Shown: positions 18,442 to 29,712, numbered from the stretch's first letter. The stretch: DNA of 64,000 nucleotides from Catonella morbi ATCC 51271 (GCF_000160035.2 NZ_KI535366.1:544112-608111), one strand, 5' to 3'. Numbers and translations are program-made. The notes: a model not told the origin generated them from the letters alone.

Positions 18442-18789
18442 TTACTTTTTCTCTGTTGTATCTGTCTTTGACTGTCCCGGCTTCTCAACCTCTACAATGG
18501 CAGCCTTTTTCATAGGAATACGGCAGTTCTTATTGCTTCCGAACTCTACTACTACTATTTCATCCATAATATCAATTATAACACCATAGAATCCTCCTGT
18601 AGTAAGCACCGAATCACCAAGCTCAAGGCTTGCCATAAGCTCCTGCATTCTCTGTCTTTCCTTTTTCTGAGGCTTAATGCTCATAAAGTACATCATACCT
18701 CCCACTACAACTACCCAGATTACTATCATAGGTAACATAGATGCAAGTGACTCTCCTCCTGTAGCAGCCGCATTTAAAACTCCGATCAT
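18442..18789 (-). CDS. yajC: Preprotein translocase accessory subunit YajC
   Basis: A 115-residue YajC protein. It has a short N-terminal tail, one membrane helix (LASMLPMIVIWVVVVGGMMY), the conserved charged run IKPQKKERQRMQELMASLE, and LGDSVLTTGGFYGVIIDI in the cytoplasmic domain. YajC joins SecDF near the SecYEG channel. It lies 105 bases downstream of tgt in the same direction, the classic tgt-yajC order. Confidence 0.95.
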   Translation of the reverse strand: MIGVLNAAATGGESLASMLPMIVIWVVVVGGMMYFMSIKPQKKERQRMQELMASLELGDSVLTTGGFYGVIIDIMDEIVVVEFGSNKNCRIPMKKAAIVEVEKPGQSKTDTTEKK

Positions 18790-18894
18790 TTCTTTATTCC
18801 TCCTAAAAATTTAATTTATATTTTATTTTTTTACACTAACTTAATCAGCTACAATAAAAACAGCATAATCATTCTCCTCAAGACTATGTACTTT

Positions 18895-20067
<1,173 letters not shown>

Positions 20068-20261
20068 TTATAATATGTGAAGGGAGTTATTTCAATAGGA
20101 AAGTCAAATAAAGTCTATATTGCAACATTTGATTTGCTGTGGTAAACTCACTTTATACAGAAAAATTTAATAGTGCCAATAAGCTTGTACAGTACCACTT
20201 TATAAACAATAAGTTAATCCAAATTTGGGTTTAATATTAAGGCATTGTTAGGAGGTATTAA

Positions 20262-21203
20262 GTGAATTTTTCCGGACTGACAGAGGAACTTTGGAGAGGC
20301 TTTTTTGCTAAAGATTTAAATGGAACCAAAGAAAAGATAATCGAATGGGTTGCCCCTGAATGTGTTATTATAGGAACCGGTTCCCATGAATTTTATACAG
20401 GATTGGATTGCTTTTTACACTCTTTTGCTGATGAAATGGCAGATAGAAATGATGTAGAATTTCATTTTGAAAGAATAAGCTGCAATCAAATGCAGGTTGA
20501 CACAAACACCTATCTTGTATACGGAAAATTTTATGTTTCAGGAGAAAGCAGTGATAAAACTGTTTTAATTAATATGGATAGTCGCTTCACTTTCATTTTC
20601 CACCGAATTGAAGAAAAGTGGAAAATCGTTCACATACACCAATCTGTTCCTAATCAGGAGCAGGGTGACGGAGAATACTACCCTAAAACTCTTATGAAAC
20701 AGGTTCAGGAATTACAAAGTGTAAACGAGGAAATGACGGAATTGGCGCAAAAAGACGGTTTAACCGGACTCGATAATTTTAGGGCATTCTGTAACAACTG
20801 GGAACAGAGGAGTGAATATGGCTGGTTCTTTGTGTTGGATTTGGATTATTTTAAAGAGGTCAATGATACTTACGGACATCTGGCAGGAAATGAAGTTCTT
20901 ATCAGTATGGGTAAGGTATTCTTTTCCACAGTACGTGAAAATGACTTACTTTGCAGAATGGGCGGTGATGAATTCCTGATTTTTTGCAGTGAAATGAAAG
21001 ACAAAACCGATGCAACGGATTTCGCTCAAAGACTTATAAGCAACATAAAAAGTGCCGGCAAATCTAAGCCTTGTTGGACAACAGTATCAATCGGTGCTGC
21101 CAAAGTTACTCCTTGTATGTCAATTGAATCTGCCTTAGAAAAAGCCGATAAAGCACTATATTCAGTCAAAAAAACAATGCGCGGCGGTTTCCTTGCCACA
21201 TAA
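20262..21203 (+). CDS. Diguanylate cyclase with N-terminal SnoaL-like domain
   Basis: A 313-residue soluble protein. Residues 1-130 look like a SnoaL/NTF2-type fold (FAKDLNGTKEKIIEWVAPEC, FTFIFHRIEEKWKIVHIHQS), a short helix (QVQELQSVNEEMTELAQKD) follows, and residues 165-313 are a GGDEF domain. The active-site loop is an intact GGDEF at 234-238 and the inhibitory I-site RxxD (R225, D228) is present, so it should make c-di-GMP with product feedback. No membrane segment. The start is GTG at 20262 after GGAGG; no ATG fits. The SnoaL-like part probably senses a small ligand; that is inference. Confidence 0.88.
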   Translation: MNFSGLTEELWRGFFAKDLNGTKEKIIEWVAPECVIIGTGSHEFYTGLDCFLHSFADEMADRNDVEFHFERISCNQMQVDTNTYLVYGKFYVSGESSDKTVLINMDSRFTFIFHRIEEKWKIVHIHQSVPNQEQGDGEYYPKTLMKQVQELQSVNEEMTELAQKDGLTGLDNFRAFCNNWEQRSEYGWFFVLDLDYFKEVNDTYGHLAGNEVLISMGKVFFSTVRENDLLCRMGGDEFLIFCSEMKDKTDATDFAQRLISNIKSAGKSKPCWTTVSIGAAKVTPCMSIESALEKADKALYSVKKTMRGGFLAT

Positions 21204-21238
21204 ATTTAATCTAACTCCGGTTCATTCAAACGGGGTTA

Positions 21239-21374
21239 TTTTTTGTTTAATAGGAAATTTCGAAGAAATTTCCTATTAAACAAAAATCTCTCCGATGGAT
21301 GCTGGACTCGCGGTTGGGAAGTTTGCCTTGCGGCACCGCTCGCGCGCGAAGTGTGTGCAAGCACACACTTTTTT
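21239..21374. repeat. Two-hairpin repeat, copy B
   Basis: Second copy, in the opposite orientation to copy A. The AT-rich stem TTTTTTGTTTAATAGG...(21239-21286) comes first, 35 bases past the stop codon of the diguanylate cyclase gene. It is followed by the GC-rich middle and the hairpin AAGTGTGTGC / GCACACACTT running into TTTTT (ends 21374). In this place both hairpins would act as terminators for the cyclase gene. Confidence 0.88.
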
Positions 21375-21511
21375 ATAACAACTAATAAGTTTTATATATT
21401 ACAAACTGATAAAAAAGGCTGGATTTTATAACAAATTTTGCTTATACTAATAAGCAGTTTTTATAAAACCTGCAACATCCGAATTATTTTTTGATTTTAA
21501 AGGAGATTTTT

Positions 21512-22792
21512 ATGAGTGAATTAAAATTAGGAACAAAATGCGTACAGGCAGGCTATACACCTAAAAACGGTGAGCCGAGACAGGTACCTATAATACAGTC
21601 TACAACGTTTAAATATGATTCCTGTGAAGGAATGGGTAAACTCTTCAATCTTGAAGCAAGCGGATATTTTTATAGCAGACTTCAGAATCCTACCAATGAC
21701 TCTGCTGCAGCAAAGATAGCAGCTCTTGAAGGGGGCACGGCAGCTATGCTTACTTCCTCCGGTCAGGCAGCCAATTTCTTTGCTATTTTCAATATTTGCG
21801 AGTGTGGCGACCACCTTATCTGTTCATCTTCAATCTATGGCGGAACCTTTAACCTTATAGGAGTAACCCTTCCAAAGATGGGTATAGAAGTAACCTTTAT
21901 TTCTCCTGACGCTACTGAGGAAGAGTTAAATGCAGCTTTCAAACCTAATACCAAGGCTGTCTTTGGAGAGACTCTTGCAAACCCCGCACTCTCTGTGCTT
22001 GATATCGAAAAATTTGCCAAAGTAGCACATGCCAACGGAGTTCCTCTCATTGTTGACAATACCTTCCCTACACCTGTCAACTGTCAGCCTATTAAATGGG
22101 GTGCAGACATAGTTACACACTCCACCACCAAATATATGGATGGACATGGAAGTGGTGTAGGCGGAGCTATAGTAGATTCAGGAAACTTTGACTGGATGGC
22201 TCATGCCGACAAATTCCCGGGACTTTGTACTCCTGATGAATCTTACCACGGTTTAGTTTATGCCAAGCAGTTTGGCAAAGCCGGTGCCTTTATTACAAAG
22301 GCAACAGCACAACTTATGAGAGACCTTGGTTCTATCCAGTCCCCACAGAACTCATACTTGGTTAACCTCGGCTTAGAATCTCTCCATGTGCGCATGAGAG
22401 AACATTCTAAAAACGGTCAGACTGTTGCAGAATTCCTCGCAAACCATGAAAAGGTTCTCAGTGTAAGTTATCCGGGGCTTAAAACAGATAAATATCATGC
22501 TTTAGCTGAAAAATATCTTCCTGACGGCTGTTCAGGTGTAGTTTCCTTTGAGATAAAGGGTGGCAGGGACGCTGCCGAGAAATTTATGACCAAGCTTAAA
22601 CTTATAGCTATAGAAACTCATGTAGCAGATGCGAAAAGCTGTTGCCTCTGCCCTTCTATCACCACGCACCGCCAGCTTACCGATGAACAGCTTGCTACTG
22701 CGGGCATCCCTGCAGGGCTTATCAGAGTTTCCTGCGGTATCGAAGATGCAGAAGATCTTGTGAATGATATTAAGCAGGCACTGGAAGCATAG
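21512..22792 (+). CDS. metY: O-acetylhomoserine sulfhydrylase (Cys/Met metabolism PLP enzyme)
   Basis: A 426-residue enzyme of the Cys/Met metabolism PLP family, length typical of O-acetylhomoserine aminocarboxypropyltransferase. Seen are [18 protein letters not shown], the phosphate-binding [25 protein letters not shown], the PLP aspartate in [10 protein letters not shown] and the PLP lysine in [11 protein letters not shown]. It makes homocysteine from O-acetylhomoserine and sulfide in the cytoplasm. ATG 21512 follows AAAGGAGA. A methionine gamma-lyase role is less likely given the length and the first motif. Confidence 0.88.
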   Translation: MSELKLGTKCVQAGYTPKNGEPRQVPIIQSTTFKYDSCEGMGKLFNLEASGYFYSRLQNPTNDSAAAKIAALEGGTAAMLTSSGQAANFFAIFNICECGDHLICSSSIYGGTFNLIGVTLPKMGIEVTFISPDATEEELNAAFKPNTKAVFGETLANPALSVLDIEKFAKVAHANGVPLIVDNTFPTPVNCQPIKWGADIVTHSTTKYMDGHGSGVGGAIVDSGNFDWMAHADKFPGLCTPDESYHGLVYAKQFGKAGAFITKATAQLMRDLGSIQSPQNSYLVNLGLESLHVRMREHSKNGQTVAEFLANHEKVLSVSYPGLKTDKYHALAEKYLPDGCSGVVSFEIKGGRDAAEKFMTKLKLIAIETHVADAKSCCLCPSITTHRQLTDEQLATAGIPAGLIRVSCGIEDAEDLVNDIKQALEA

Positions 22793-22804
22793 ATTCATCC
22801 CTAC

Positions 22805-22833
22805 TTGTCAATCTACCCGTTATATGCTAAACT
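22805..22833 (+). promoter_or_regulatory. Promoter of rnpB
   Basis: TTGTCA (22805-22810) and TAAACT (22828-22833) are 17 bases apart and place the start of transcription at about 22840-22842, exactly where the P1 helix of the RNase P RNA begins. Confidence 0.72.
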
Positions 22834-22841
22834 AACAACTT

Positions 22842-23175
22842 GAGAAACACAGATGGTCGCGCCTGCTTAGGCAGGTGAGGAAAGTCCGGGCTTCATAGGG
22901 CAGGATGCCAGATAACGTCTGGTGGAGGCAACTCCAAGGACAGTGCAACAGAAAATTACCGTCTGACCTGGTCAGATAAGGGTGAAAAGGTGAGTGTAAG
23001 AGACCACCGCCCTATCGGTAACGATAGGGGCAGTGTAAACCCCATCCGAAGAAAGACCAAATATAAAGCTATACGGCTGCCCGTCGTGCTTTTAGGTAGG
23101 TCGATAGAGATTGCCGGCAACGGCAGTTCGAGATAGATGATCATCAGATACATAACCCGGCTTACAGTGTTTCTC
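22842..23175 (+). ncRNA. rnpB: RNase P RNA (class A)
   Basis: This is the catalytic RNA of RNase P, which trims the 5' ends of tRNA precursors. The P1 helix pairs GAGAAACAC (22842-22850) with GTGTTTCTC (23167-23175). The conserved P4 strand GAGGAAAGTCCGGGCT and the region AGGGCAGGATGCC follow. In the 3' part GGTAGGTCGATAGA and the block before ATACATAACCCGGCTTACA give the conserved P4/P15 surroundings. Length about 334 bases. Several spurious ORFs cross it. Confidence 0.95.
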
Positions 23176-23209
23176 ATTTTCCGGTTTAATATAATTTTGC
23201 TACATACAG

Positions 23210-23293
23210 CAAGGGAAAGTATAATTTCTAAGCGAGCGCATTAGGTTTTTCGCAGAAAAACCGGAGCGAGTCTGAAATATATACTTTCCCTTG
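23210..23293. repeat. Nested hairpin downstream of rnpB
   Basis: A 14-bp perfect outer stem (CAAGGGAAAGTATA / TATACTTTCCCTTG, 23210-23223 and 23280-23293) encloses a perfect inner stem GGTTTTTC / GAAAAACC (23244-23251 and 23255-23262). Between them GAGCG is repeated in direct orientation (GCGAGCGCA and GGAGCGAGT). It lies between rnpB and the convergent kinase gene and may end both transcripts, but its symmetry and length exceed a simple terminator. One copy only in this window. The remaining gap to 23347 is AT-rich and holds nothing clear. Confidence 0.6.
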
Positions 23294-23347
23294 TGTCAAG
23301 TTATACTATACTAAATACATACTTTTCCTTACATCAAATTATATGAT

Positions 23348-25000
23348 TTAAACCGGAAAACAATTCCCTCCTATAAATTCCCTAACCAATGAATTCTTTG
23401 GCACATCATCCGAAGGCATAGGAAGAAAATAGTTCAAAAACTTAAGCAGCCTGTTTGCTTCCGAAAAATAAGGGGAAGTTTGAGGAATTCCGAAAAGCAA
23501 CGGTTCTGCATACTGCTTAAGTACCGCAAGTTCATAAACCAGTGAAGAATTAAACATTTCATCAGCTTCCTCCTGGAAAGGAAAAATATTCTTTTCCTCA
23601 CCACGTCTTACAGAAGCCCACCTTGCAAGAGTATCCTCCGCACTGTTACCCCTTGTTCTTGCATCTCTAACCATCCTTCTAAGCAACCTTAAGTCTGTGG
23701 TATGTATCCTGTTATGGTCATCAATATTGAGCTGAGTAAGCGCGCTAATATAAATCTTAAACTTACTTTCCTTTGGAAGAGCCTCCGAAAACTTATCGTT
23801 AAGTCCATGAATACCCTCTATAACAAGAATATCGTCCTTACCCAATTTAAGAAGTCTTCCCTTATATTCTCTTTTTCCTGTCTTAAAATTATAAGAAGGC
23901 AGACTTACTTCTTCGCCGGCAAGCAAGGCAGTCATATCCTTATTAAATTGAGCTACATCTATGGCCTCGAGGCACTCAAAATCATATTCTCCATGCTCAT
24001 CTTTTGGGGTTTCAGTCCTGTTCTTAAAATAATCATCAGCCGCAATCGGATATGGCCTAAGCCCCTGTACCATAAGCTCGATTGACAATCTATGCGAAAA
24101 TGTAGTCTTACCTGATGAAGAAGGTCCTGCTATCATTACTATCTTCTTACCCAGTTTTGCTATATTCTCTGCAATTTTTCCTATCTTTCCCTCCTGTAAA
24201 GCTTCATTTACAAGCATTACATCATTGATACGACCTTCTGAAATCGCATCGTTTAAGTCTCCCACATTATCTATTCCGAGGCGTTTTTCCCAGGAATTTG
24301 CCTCCTTCATTGTCTTGTAGAGAAGTTCAAGAGGCTTCCAGTCAGGCCTTTTAACCTCAAAACCCTCTTTTGCATTAGGAAGTGTTATAACTATCCCGCC
24401 ATCATATGCTTTAATGTCAAATGATTTAAGAGCACCGGTTGAAGGCGGCATATAGCCGTAAAAATAATCATAATACTCGCCAAGTCTATATATATTGGTA
24501 GTTGATCCTCTTCTGTATCTAAACAAATGTTCCTTGTCGGATAAATCACTGTCCAAAAATTTCTCAACAGCCTCTTTGGTAGAAACCAAGCTTTTTTCAA
24601 ACAGAATATTTTCCCTTACAAGCTCATCCATTCGGTTTCTTACTTTGATTACAAATTCATCATTGATTTTAGCATTTCCTCTGATTTCACAAAATATTCC
24701 GTTCCCTAAAGAATATTCACAGTTCACACCTGTAACTTCAGATTTACCAAATACATCATGTACAGACTTTATAAAAAGAAATAACACTCCTCTTTCATAA
24801 GTTCTAATTCCGTCTGTAGAAGTTATATCGTAAAAGCTTACCTTGGCATCCTCAGATACTTTTTTCCACAATTCTTTGAGCTTGCCGTTTACCTTGGCAA
24901 GCAGTTTCCCATGATTTTCTCCGTATACATTTTTTGCTATTTCCGACAATTTAATTCCGCTGTCATATTCAAGTACTTTTTCCTCAACTTCTATTCTCAT
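23348..25000 (-). CDS. Uridine kinase-like nucleoside kinase with N-terminal TGS and tRNA-synthetase-like domains
   Basis: A 550-residue protein. The N-terminal 60 residues resemble a TGS domain, residues 60-230 a threonyl-tRNA synthetase SAD-like domain (FRYRRGSTTNIYRLGEYY, GYMPPSTG), and the C-terminal half is a phosphoribulokinase/uridine kinase-type P-loop kinase with GPSSSGKTTF, AADDYFKNR, VIEGIHGLND and the RMVRDARTRG lid. The family is common in Clostridia; its substrate is not known to me. The start ATG at 25000 has GGAGG eight bases upstream; an ATG at 25018 overlapping the trmK stop is the alternative. It is the last gene of the dgt-dnaG-rpoD-trmK operon. Confidence 0.82.
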   Translation of the reverse strand: MRIEVEEKVLEYDSGIKLSEIAKNVYGENHGKLLAKVNGKLKELWKKVSEDAKVSFYDITSTDGIRTYERGVLFLFIKSVHDVFGKSEVTGVNCEYSLGNGIFCEIRGNAKINDEFVIKVRNRMDELVRENILFEKSLVSTKEAVEKFLDSDLSDKEHLFRYRRGSTTNIYRLGEYYDYFYGYMPPSTGALKSFDIKAYDGGIVITLPNAKEGFEVKRPDWKPLELLYKTMKEANSWEKRLGIDNVGDLNDAISEGRINDVMLVNEALQEGKIGKIAENIAKLGKKIVMIAGPSSSGKTTFSHRLSIELMVQGLRPYPIAADDYFKNRTETPKDEHGEYDFECLEAIDVAQFNKDMTALLAGEEVSLPSYNFKTGKREYKGRLLKLGKDDILVIEGIHGLNDKFSEALPKESKFKIYISALTQLNIDDHNRIHTTDLRLLRRMVRDARTRGNSAEDTLARWASVRRGEEKNIFPFQEEADEMFNSSLVYELAVLKQYAEPLLFGIPQTSPYFSEANRLLKFLNYFLPMPSDDVPKNSLVREFIGGNCFPV

Positions 25001-25017
25001 ACCTTTATCCTCCGTCA

Positions 25018-25743
25018 TCAAAACCTGCTTAGTGCAGCAGTCACCATCTTAAGTTCTTTATCAATAACCGTAATCCTGTCATTTTCAGAATCTTTTTGAG
25101 ACTCTATAAATTCTTTATTATGTAATAAAGCCTCAAAATGTGCTTTTCTGTTTAACAGAAACTCTTTTAGCACCGGATGCTTTTTTCTGATAAGAACAGG
25201 TCCAAACTCATCTTCAGTTATAAGCCCTATGTCATTTTCTGAAACTTGTCCGGTTTCTGACCTGACAGCCTTCATAATCTGATAATATTTTCCTGATTCT
25301 TTTAGCATATCCTCATCTACAATTTCAAAGCCAATTTCCCTTAGATATGCTCTTACTACCCGCAAATCGGATTGTGGCTCAAGTATAAGTGTATCTGCGG
25401 CTTCTACTACCCTTATTCCCTCTGAAAGAATTTCTTTTACAAGCATTCCTCCCATTCCCGAGATAAGGACAGTATCAACCTCACCTGCCTCAAATCCTTC
25501 AAGCCCCGGGCAAAGCCTGGTATCTATTCTGTCCTTAAAATCTGTAAGATTTATATTATCTTTAGCTGTTTTTAACGGTCCCTCTCTTAAATCAGATGCA
25601 ATAATTCTGTCTGCTTTTCCATTTTCAAGAAGATTTATCGAAATATATGCATGGTCGCAGCCCACATCTGCAAGTACCTTGGAATGATCCACCAAGGCTG
25701 CAATCGCAAGCATTCTTTTCGGTATTTTTTTTCTTTTTTTCAT
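25018..25743 (-). CDS. trmK: tRNA (adenine-22-N1)-methyltransferase TrmK
   Basis: A 241-residue SAM-dependent methyltransferase that modifies A22 in the D-stem of some tRNAs. The N-terminal RMLAIAALVDHSKVLADVGC carries SAM motif I (ADVGCDHAYIS), followed by IIASDLREGPL and the active-site region VLISGMGGMLVKEIL. Its start codon overlaps the rpoD stop (TAATG), which points to translational coupling, and the position next to rpoD is the typical Firmicutes order. Confidence 0.92.
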   Translation of the reverse strand: MKKRKKIPKRMLAIAALVDHSKVLADVGCDHAYISINLLENGKADRIIASDLREGPLKTAKDNINLTDFKDRIDTRLCPGLEGFEAGEVDTVLISGMGGMLVKEILSEGIRVVEAADTLILEPQSDLRVVRAYLREIGFEIVDEDMLKESGKYYQIMKAVRSETGQVSENDIGLITEDEFGPVLIRKKHPVLKEFLLNRKAHFEALLHNKEFIESQKDSENDRITVIDKELKMVTAALSRF

Positions 25744-26861
25744 TATTCCAAATAATCCTTTAATTTTCTGCTTCTGCTTGGCTGTCTAAGCTTTCTTAAC
25801 GCCTTTGACTCAATCTGCCTTATTCTCTCTCTTGTCACATTAAATTCTTTTCCTACTTCTTCGAGAGTCCTGGTACGCCCGTCTTCAAGTCCAAACCTCA
25901 GCTTTATAACTCTCGCTTCCCTTTCTGTCAGGCTGTCTAATACTTCTTCAAGCTGTTCTTTTAAAATCGCATGTGTAGCAGCCTCAACCGGCGCCATATT
26001 GCTGTCATCCGGTATGAAATCTCCTATATGACTGTCCTCTTCCTCACCTATCGGAGTTTCAAAGGAAACAGGTTCCTGTGCAATCTTCATTATACTTCTA
26101 ACCTTTTCCGGCTCCATATTTAATTCTTTTCCTATTTCTTCCGGTTGAGGTTCTCTACCCAAAGTTTGAGTCAACTGTCTCTGGGCTCTTATCAGTTTAT
26201 TTATGGTTTCCACCATATGAACAGGGATTCTTATAGTTCTTGCCTGGTCTGCTATTGCCCTTGTTATGGACTGTTTTATCCACCAGGTTGCATAGGTACT
26301 GAACTTATAACCTTTTGTATAGTCAAACTTCTCTACAGCCTTTATCAGTCCCATATTGCCTTCCTGAATCAAGTCTAAAAACTGCATCCCTCTTCCCAAA
26401 TATCGTTTCGCTATACTTACCACCAGTCTCAGATTGGCTTCTGTAAGTTTTTTTCTGGCTTCATCATCACCTTCTGCCATGCTTTTGGCAAGTTTTATTT
26501 CCTCATCCATATCCAACAGAGGAACTTTCCCAATCTCCTTAAGATACATTCTTACCGGATCTTCCGTACTTATACCTTCAGGAACTGTGATTTCGGTTTC
26601 CTCTATTTTTTCTCTTTCTATTTCATCATTATCTTCCGTACTTATTAGTATTTTATCCTCATCTACATCATCCAACTCATCTATGATGAGAACATCAATT
26701 CCCTGTCTTTCAAGATATCTGTAACATTTTTCAAGCTCATCTTCACTAATCTCCCGACCGGCAAAAACCGCTTTGACATCTTCCGCCTCCAATACACCTT
26801 TTTTTTCTTTCGCGTCCTTTACCAGTTCTTTTAACTTACTCTTAAGCACTTTTTCATCCAT
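25743..26861 (-). CDS. rpoD: Primary sigma factor RpoD/SigA
   Basis: A 372-residue housekeeping sigma factor. Region 1.1 is present at the N-terminus, then an acidic linker, region 1.2 ([18 protein letters not shown]), region 2 with the -10 reading helix ([20 protein letters not shown]), region 3 and region 4 with the -35 helix-turn-helix ([19 protein letters not shown]). It directs RNA polymerase to TTGACA/TATAAT promoters such as those seen throughout this window. It follows dnaG by 50 bases. Confidence 0.97.
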   Translation of the reverse strand: MDEKVLKSKLKELVKDAKEKKGVLEAEDVKAVFAGREISEDELEKCYRYLERQGIDVLIIDELDDVDEDKILISTEDNDEIEREKIEETEITVPEGISTEDPVRMYLKEIGKVPLLDMDEEIKLAKSMAEGDDEARKKLTEANLRLVVSIAKRYLGRGMQFLDLIQEGNMGLIKAVEKFDYTKGYKFSTYATWWIKQSITRAIADQARTIRIPVHMVETINKLIRAQRQLTQTLGREPQPEEIGKELNMEPEKVRSIMKIAQEPVSFETPIGEEEDSHIGDFIPDDSNMAPVEAATHAILKEQLEEVLDSLTEREARVIKLRFGLEDGRTRTLEEVGKEFNVTRERIRQIESKALRKLRQPSRSRKLKDYLE

Positions 26862-26911
26862 AAGTTCATCCTCCCGTAAGTCTTAATTCATCAAGTTTAT
26901 TAACGCCAATC

Positions 26912-28681
26912 TTAAAAATCCAGTTTATTAAGCTCTCTTTGCTTTTTAGTAATCTCTGTAAAAAGTTTAGCATCATTACTGTCTGCTGCTTTCATTTCTT
27001 CAGCCAGCCCTGCCCTTCTTACTTTGATAACTATTTCCTTAAACGCCTTTTCCCTCTCCTTTTCATCAACTTCGGCATCAAATTTCTCCTCAAACACAGC
27101 CGCAACCAAAGCCTGATCTTCACCGGACTCATATCTGCTGATAATCTCAGCCACATTCGGCTTTCTTCCTTCCCCTATTTGTCCAAATATCCTTCCCGCA
27201 ACATCCTTATACAGAGGAGTTGCAAAATCCCGTGCAGAAACTATATTTTTAATCCTATGATAATATTCAGGTTTATCTGCGATTATGCTTAATAAAAATC
27301 TGTTAGTCTTTAATAAGCCTTCATCAGCAGTATTAGTCCTGTCATTCTTTTTGATTCTTTCTCCTGCTTCCCTGTAAGTCTCCCTGATTTCCTTAGCCCC
27401 GCCTATCTTATTGACAAGCTTGGTAAGTGTTTCCTTAGAAACAAAGTACTTCTCCGCAACAGCAGCTATGTAATTTTCCCTTTCCAGCTCTTCTTCAAAA
27501 TCTGTCAGCCTCTCGGCAACCTTGTTCAAAAACTCTGTTTTCCCCTCAGGTTCAGACAGATTAAAGCCTTTTTCTATGTTTGACAGTTCAAAATTAAAGC
27601 TGTTCTCGGCATTTTTAATTCTTTCTTCAAATTCCTCATGCCCCGCCGCTTTTATCAATTCATCCGGATCCTTGTAAGGAGCAAGTTTCAGTATTTTGGT
27701 TCTGATACCTGCTGATTTAAGGATAGGAAGAGCCCTCAAAGCTGCTTTTACTCCTGCCCCGTCACTATCGTATGTGATTATAACTTCTTTCACATATCTG
27801 GCAATCAGCCTCGCCTGTTCTTCAGTAAGTGCGGTTCCAAGCGAGGCCACCGCATTGGTAAAACCTGCCTGATGAAGTGCAATAACATCCATATATCCTT
27901 CACAAAGCAACATAAACGGCGACCTGCTATGCTTTGCAAAATTTAATCCGTATAGATTTCTGCGTTTATTAAATATATCTGTTTCCTTTGAGTTCAGGTA
28001 TTTGGGTTCTCCTTCTCCCATTACCCTGCCGCCGAAGGCTATTACTTTACTGTTTTGATCCATTATAGGGAAAATCACCCTGTTCCAAAACATATCAAAA
28101 ACACCCTTGCCTTCTTTAAATACTACAAGTTCGGCCTTAATCATAAGTTCATCGCTATAGCCTTTGGATTTGAGGTAGTTGTATAATGCATTTGAAGATT
28201 TTACCGAGTAACCCAGCCCAAAGTCATTTATAGTCTTATCCGTAAGCCCTCTGTCTTTCAGATAAGTCATCGGATAATCCCCATAATCTCCTCTTAGCTG
28301 AAAATAATAAAATTTTGCCGCTTCCTTATATATTTCAAATAATCTTGTTCTTAAATCGGCTCTTTTCACGGACTCAGGATTATCATACTCCTCAGGCAGA
28401 TTTATTCCGGCTTTGTCAGCCATCTGCTTGATTGCTTCTGTAAAGGTAAGATTCTCATACTTCATCACAAAGCTGATAGAATTTCCGCCAACTCCACATC
28501 CGAAACAATGAAAAATCTGCTTGTCCGTATTTACTGAGAATGAGGGAGTCTTTTCGTTATGAAACGGACATAAGCCCACATAATTTGCCCCTCTTTTTGT
28601 AAGCCTTACATAGGGAGAAATCGTATCTACAATATCATTTTTCTCCCTAACTTCATCAATAATTTCTTCTGAATAAAACAT
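26912..28681 (-). CDS. dnaG: DNA primase DnaG
   Basis: A 589-residue primase making RNA primers at the replication fork. The N-terminal zinc finger is CPFHNEKTPSFSV...FHCFGCGVGG (CHC2), followed by the catalytic core with EGYMDVIALHQAGF and the Toprim aspartates in ITYDSDGAGVKAA, and a helical C-terminal DnaB-binding part. It lies eight bases after dgt and before rpoD, the macromolecular synthesis operon arrangement. Confidence 0.97.
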   Translation of the reverse strand: MFYSEEIIDEVREKNDIVDTISPYVRLTKRGANYVGLCPFHNEKTPSFSVNTDKQIFHCFGCGVGGNSISFVMKYENLTFTEAIKQMADKAGINLPEEYDNPESVKRADLRTRLFEIYKEAAKFYYFQLRGDYGDYPMTYLKDRGLTDKTINDFGLGYSVKSSNALYNYLKSKGYSDELMIKAELVVFKEGKGVFDMFWNRVIFPIMDQNSKVIAFGGRVMGEGEPKYLNSKETDIFNKRRNLYGLNFAKHSRSPFMLLCEGYMDVIALHQAGFTNAVASLGTALTEEQARLIARYVKEVIITYDSDGAGVKAALRALPILKSAGIRTKILKLAPYKDPDELIKAAGHEEFEERIKNAENSFNFELSNIEKGFNLSEPEGKTEFLNKVAERLTDFEEELERENYIAAVAEKYFVSKETLTKLVNKIGGAKEIRETYREAGERIKKNDRTNTADEGLLKTNRFLLSIIADKPEYYHRIKNIVSARDFATPLYKDVAGRIFGQIGEGRKPNVAEIISRYESGEDQALVAAVFEEKFDAEVDEKEREKAFKEIVIKVRRAGLAEEMKAADSNDAKLFTEITKKQRELNKLDF

Positions 28682-28689
28682 GAATCTCC

Positions 28690-29712
28690 TTAGTATTTTC
28701 CCCAGCGAACCGGTACAAATATTTCTTTAATGGTTTTAATTGCATAATCATCCGACATACCCGCTATATAATCACAAACTACCTTTTCTATAGGCTCGCC
28801 TTTCTCTTCATTCAGTCTTTTATATTCTATCGGCAGAATTTCATAGTTTTCAAGATAATACTTGTACAAATACTCAACCAGCCTCTGAGCCTGGACTTCC
28901 TCACTCTTTGCTTCGGGATTGCTGTAGACTTCCTTCATCAGAAAGGCTCTCAGCCCCCTCATTGCCTTTTCCACCGGCTCAGACATCTTAACCTCATCTT
29001 TGCCCATACTTGTAAATATAACATCTTTTACCATAGTATCAATTCTTTTGGCTACATCATGTCCCACAACAGAAGTAAATTCTGCCGGCAAATCTTCCTC
29101 TGTCAGTATTCCCCCTCTAAGGGCATCATCTATATCATGATTCACATAAGCTATCTTATCTGAAATCCTTACCACTTTTCCCTCTAAAGTTGACGGTTTG
29201 CAGGCACTTCTATGATTTTTTATTCCGTCTCTTACTTCTTTTGTGAGATTGAGTCCCTGCCCATGCTTTTCAAGTAATTCCACAACTCTTACACTTTGTT
29301 CGTTATGATGAAATCCATAGGGAGAAATTTTATTTAATGCTCTCTCTCCTGCATGCCCAAACGGAGTATGCCCCAGGTCATGTCCCAATGCTATAGCCTC
29401 TGTCAAATCTTCGTTTAACATAAGCGCTCTGGCTATGGTTCTTGCTATCTGTGAGACCTCAAGAGTATGGGTAAGCCTTGTTCTGTAATGGTCTCCTTCA
29501 GGATCAAGAAATACCTGAGTTTTGTGCTTAAGCCTTCTAAACGCCTTACAATGAAGTATTCTGTCTCTGTCTCTTTGATATGCCGTTCTTATATCATCAG
29601 GCTCTTCTTCTACATCTCTGCTCGCCCCCGAATCCGAAAAAGAAGCAAATTCACAGAGCATTTTATGTTCAAGTTCTTCTCTTAGTTCCCTTATACATTT
29701 ATTATTTCCCAT
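28690..29712 (-). CDS. dgt: Deoxyguanosinetriphosphate triphosphohydrolase-like HD protein
   Basis: A 340-residue HD-domain dNTPase that removes triphosphate from dGTP or related dNTPs. The metal site is spread over RTRLTHTLEVSQIA and ALGHDLGHTPFGHAGE (H...HD), with later DKIAYVNHDIDDAL. The N-terminal DDIRTAYQRDRDRILHCKAFRRLKHKTQV is the family signature. The ATG at 29712 follows AGGAGGT; an upstream ORF extension lacks support. First gene of the operon toward dnaG. Confidence 0.93.
   Translation of the reverse strand: MGNNKCIRELREELEHKMLCEFASFSDSGASRDVEEEPDDIRTAYQRDRDRILHCKAFRRLKHKTQVFLDPEGDHYRTRLTHTLEVSQIARTIARALMLNEDLTEAIALGHDLGHTPFGHAGERALNKISPYGFHHNEQSVRVVELLEKHGQGLNLTKEVRDGIKNHRSACKPSTLEGKVVRISDKIAYVNHDIDDALRGGILTEEDLPAEFTSVVGHDVAKRIDTMVKDVIFTSMGKDEVKMSEPVEKAMRGLRAFLMKEVYSNPEAKSEEVQAQRLVEYLYKYYLENYEILPIEYKRLNEEKGEPIEKVVCDYIAGMSDDYAIKTIKEIFVPVRWGKY

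Noticed and set aside
18254-18515. ORFs across the two-hairpin repeats (also 21243-21431, 35431-35619, 45095-45430)
   Set aside because: They arise because the repeat lacks stop codons in several frames; the translation is the same in unrelated places and no ribosome binding site belongs to them.
22956-23177. 73-codon minus-strand ORF
   Set aside because: It overlaps the RNase P RNA and is its antisense.
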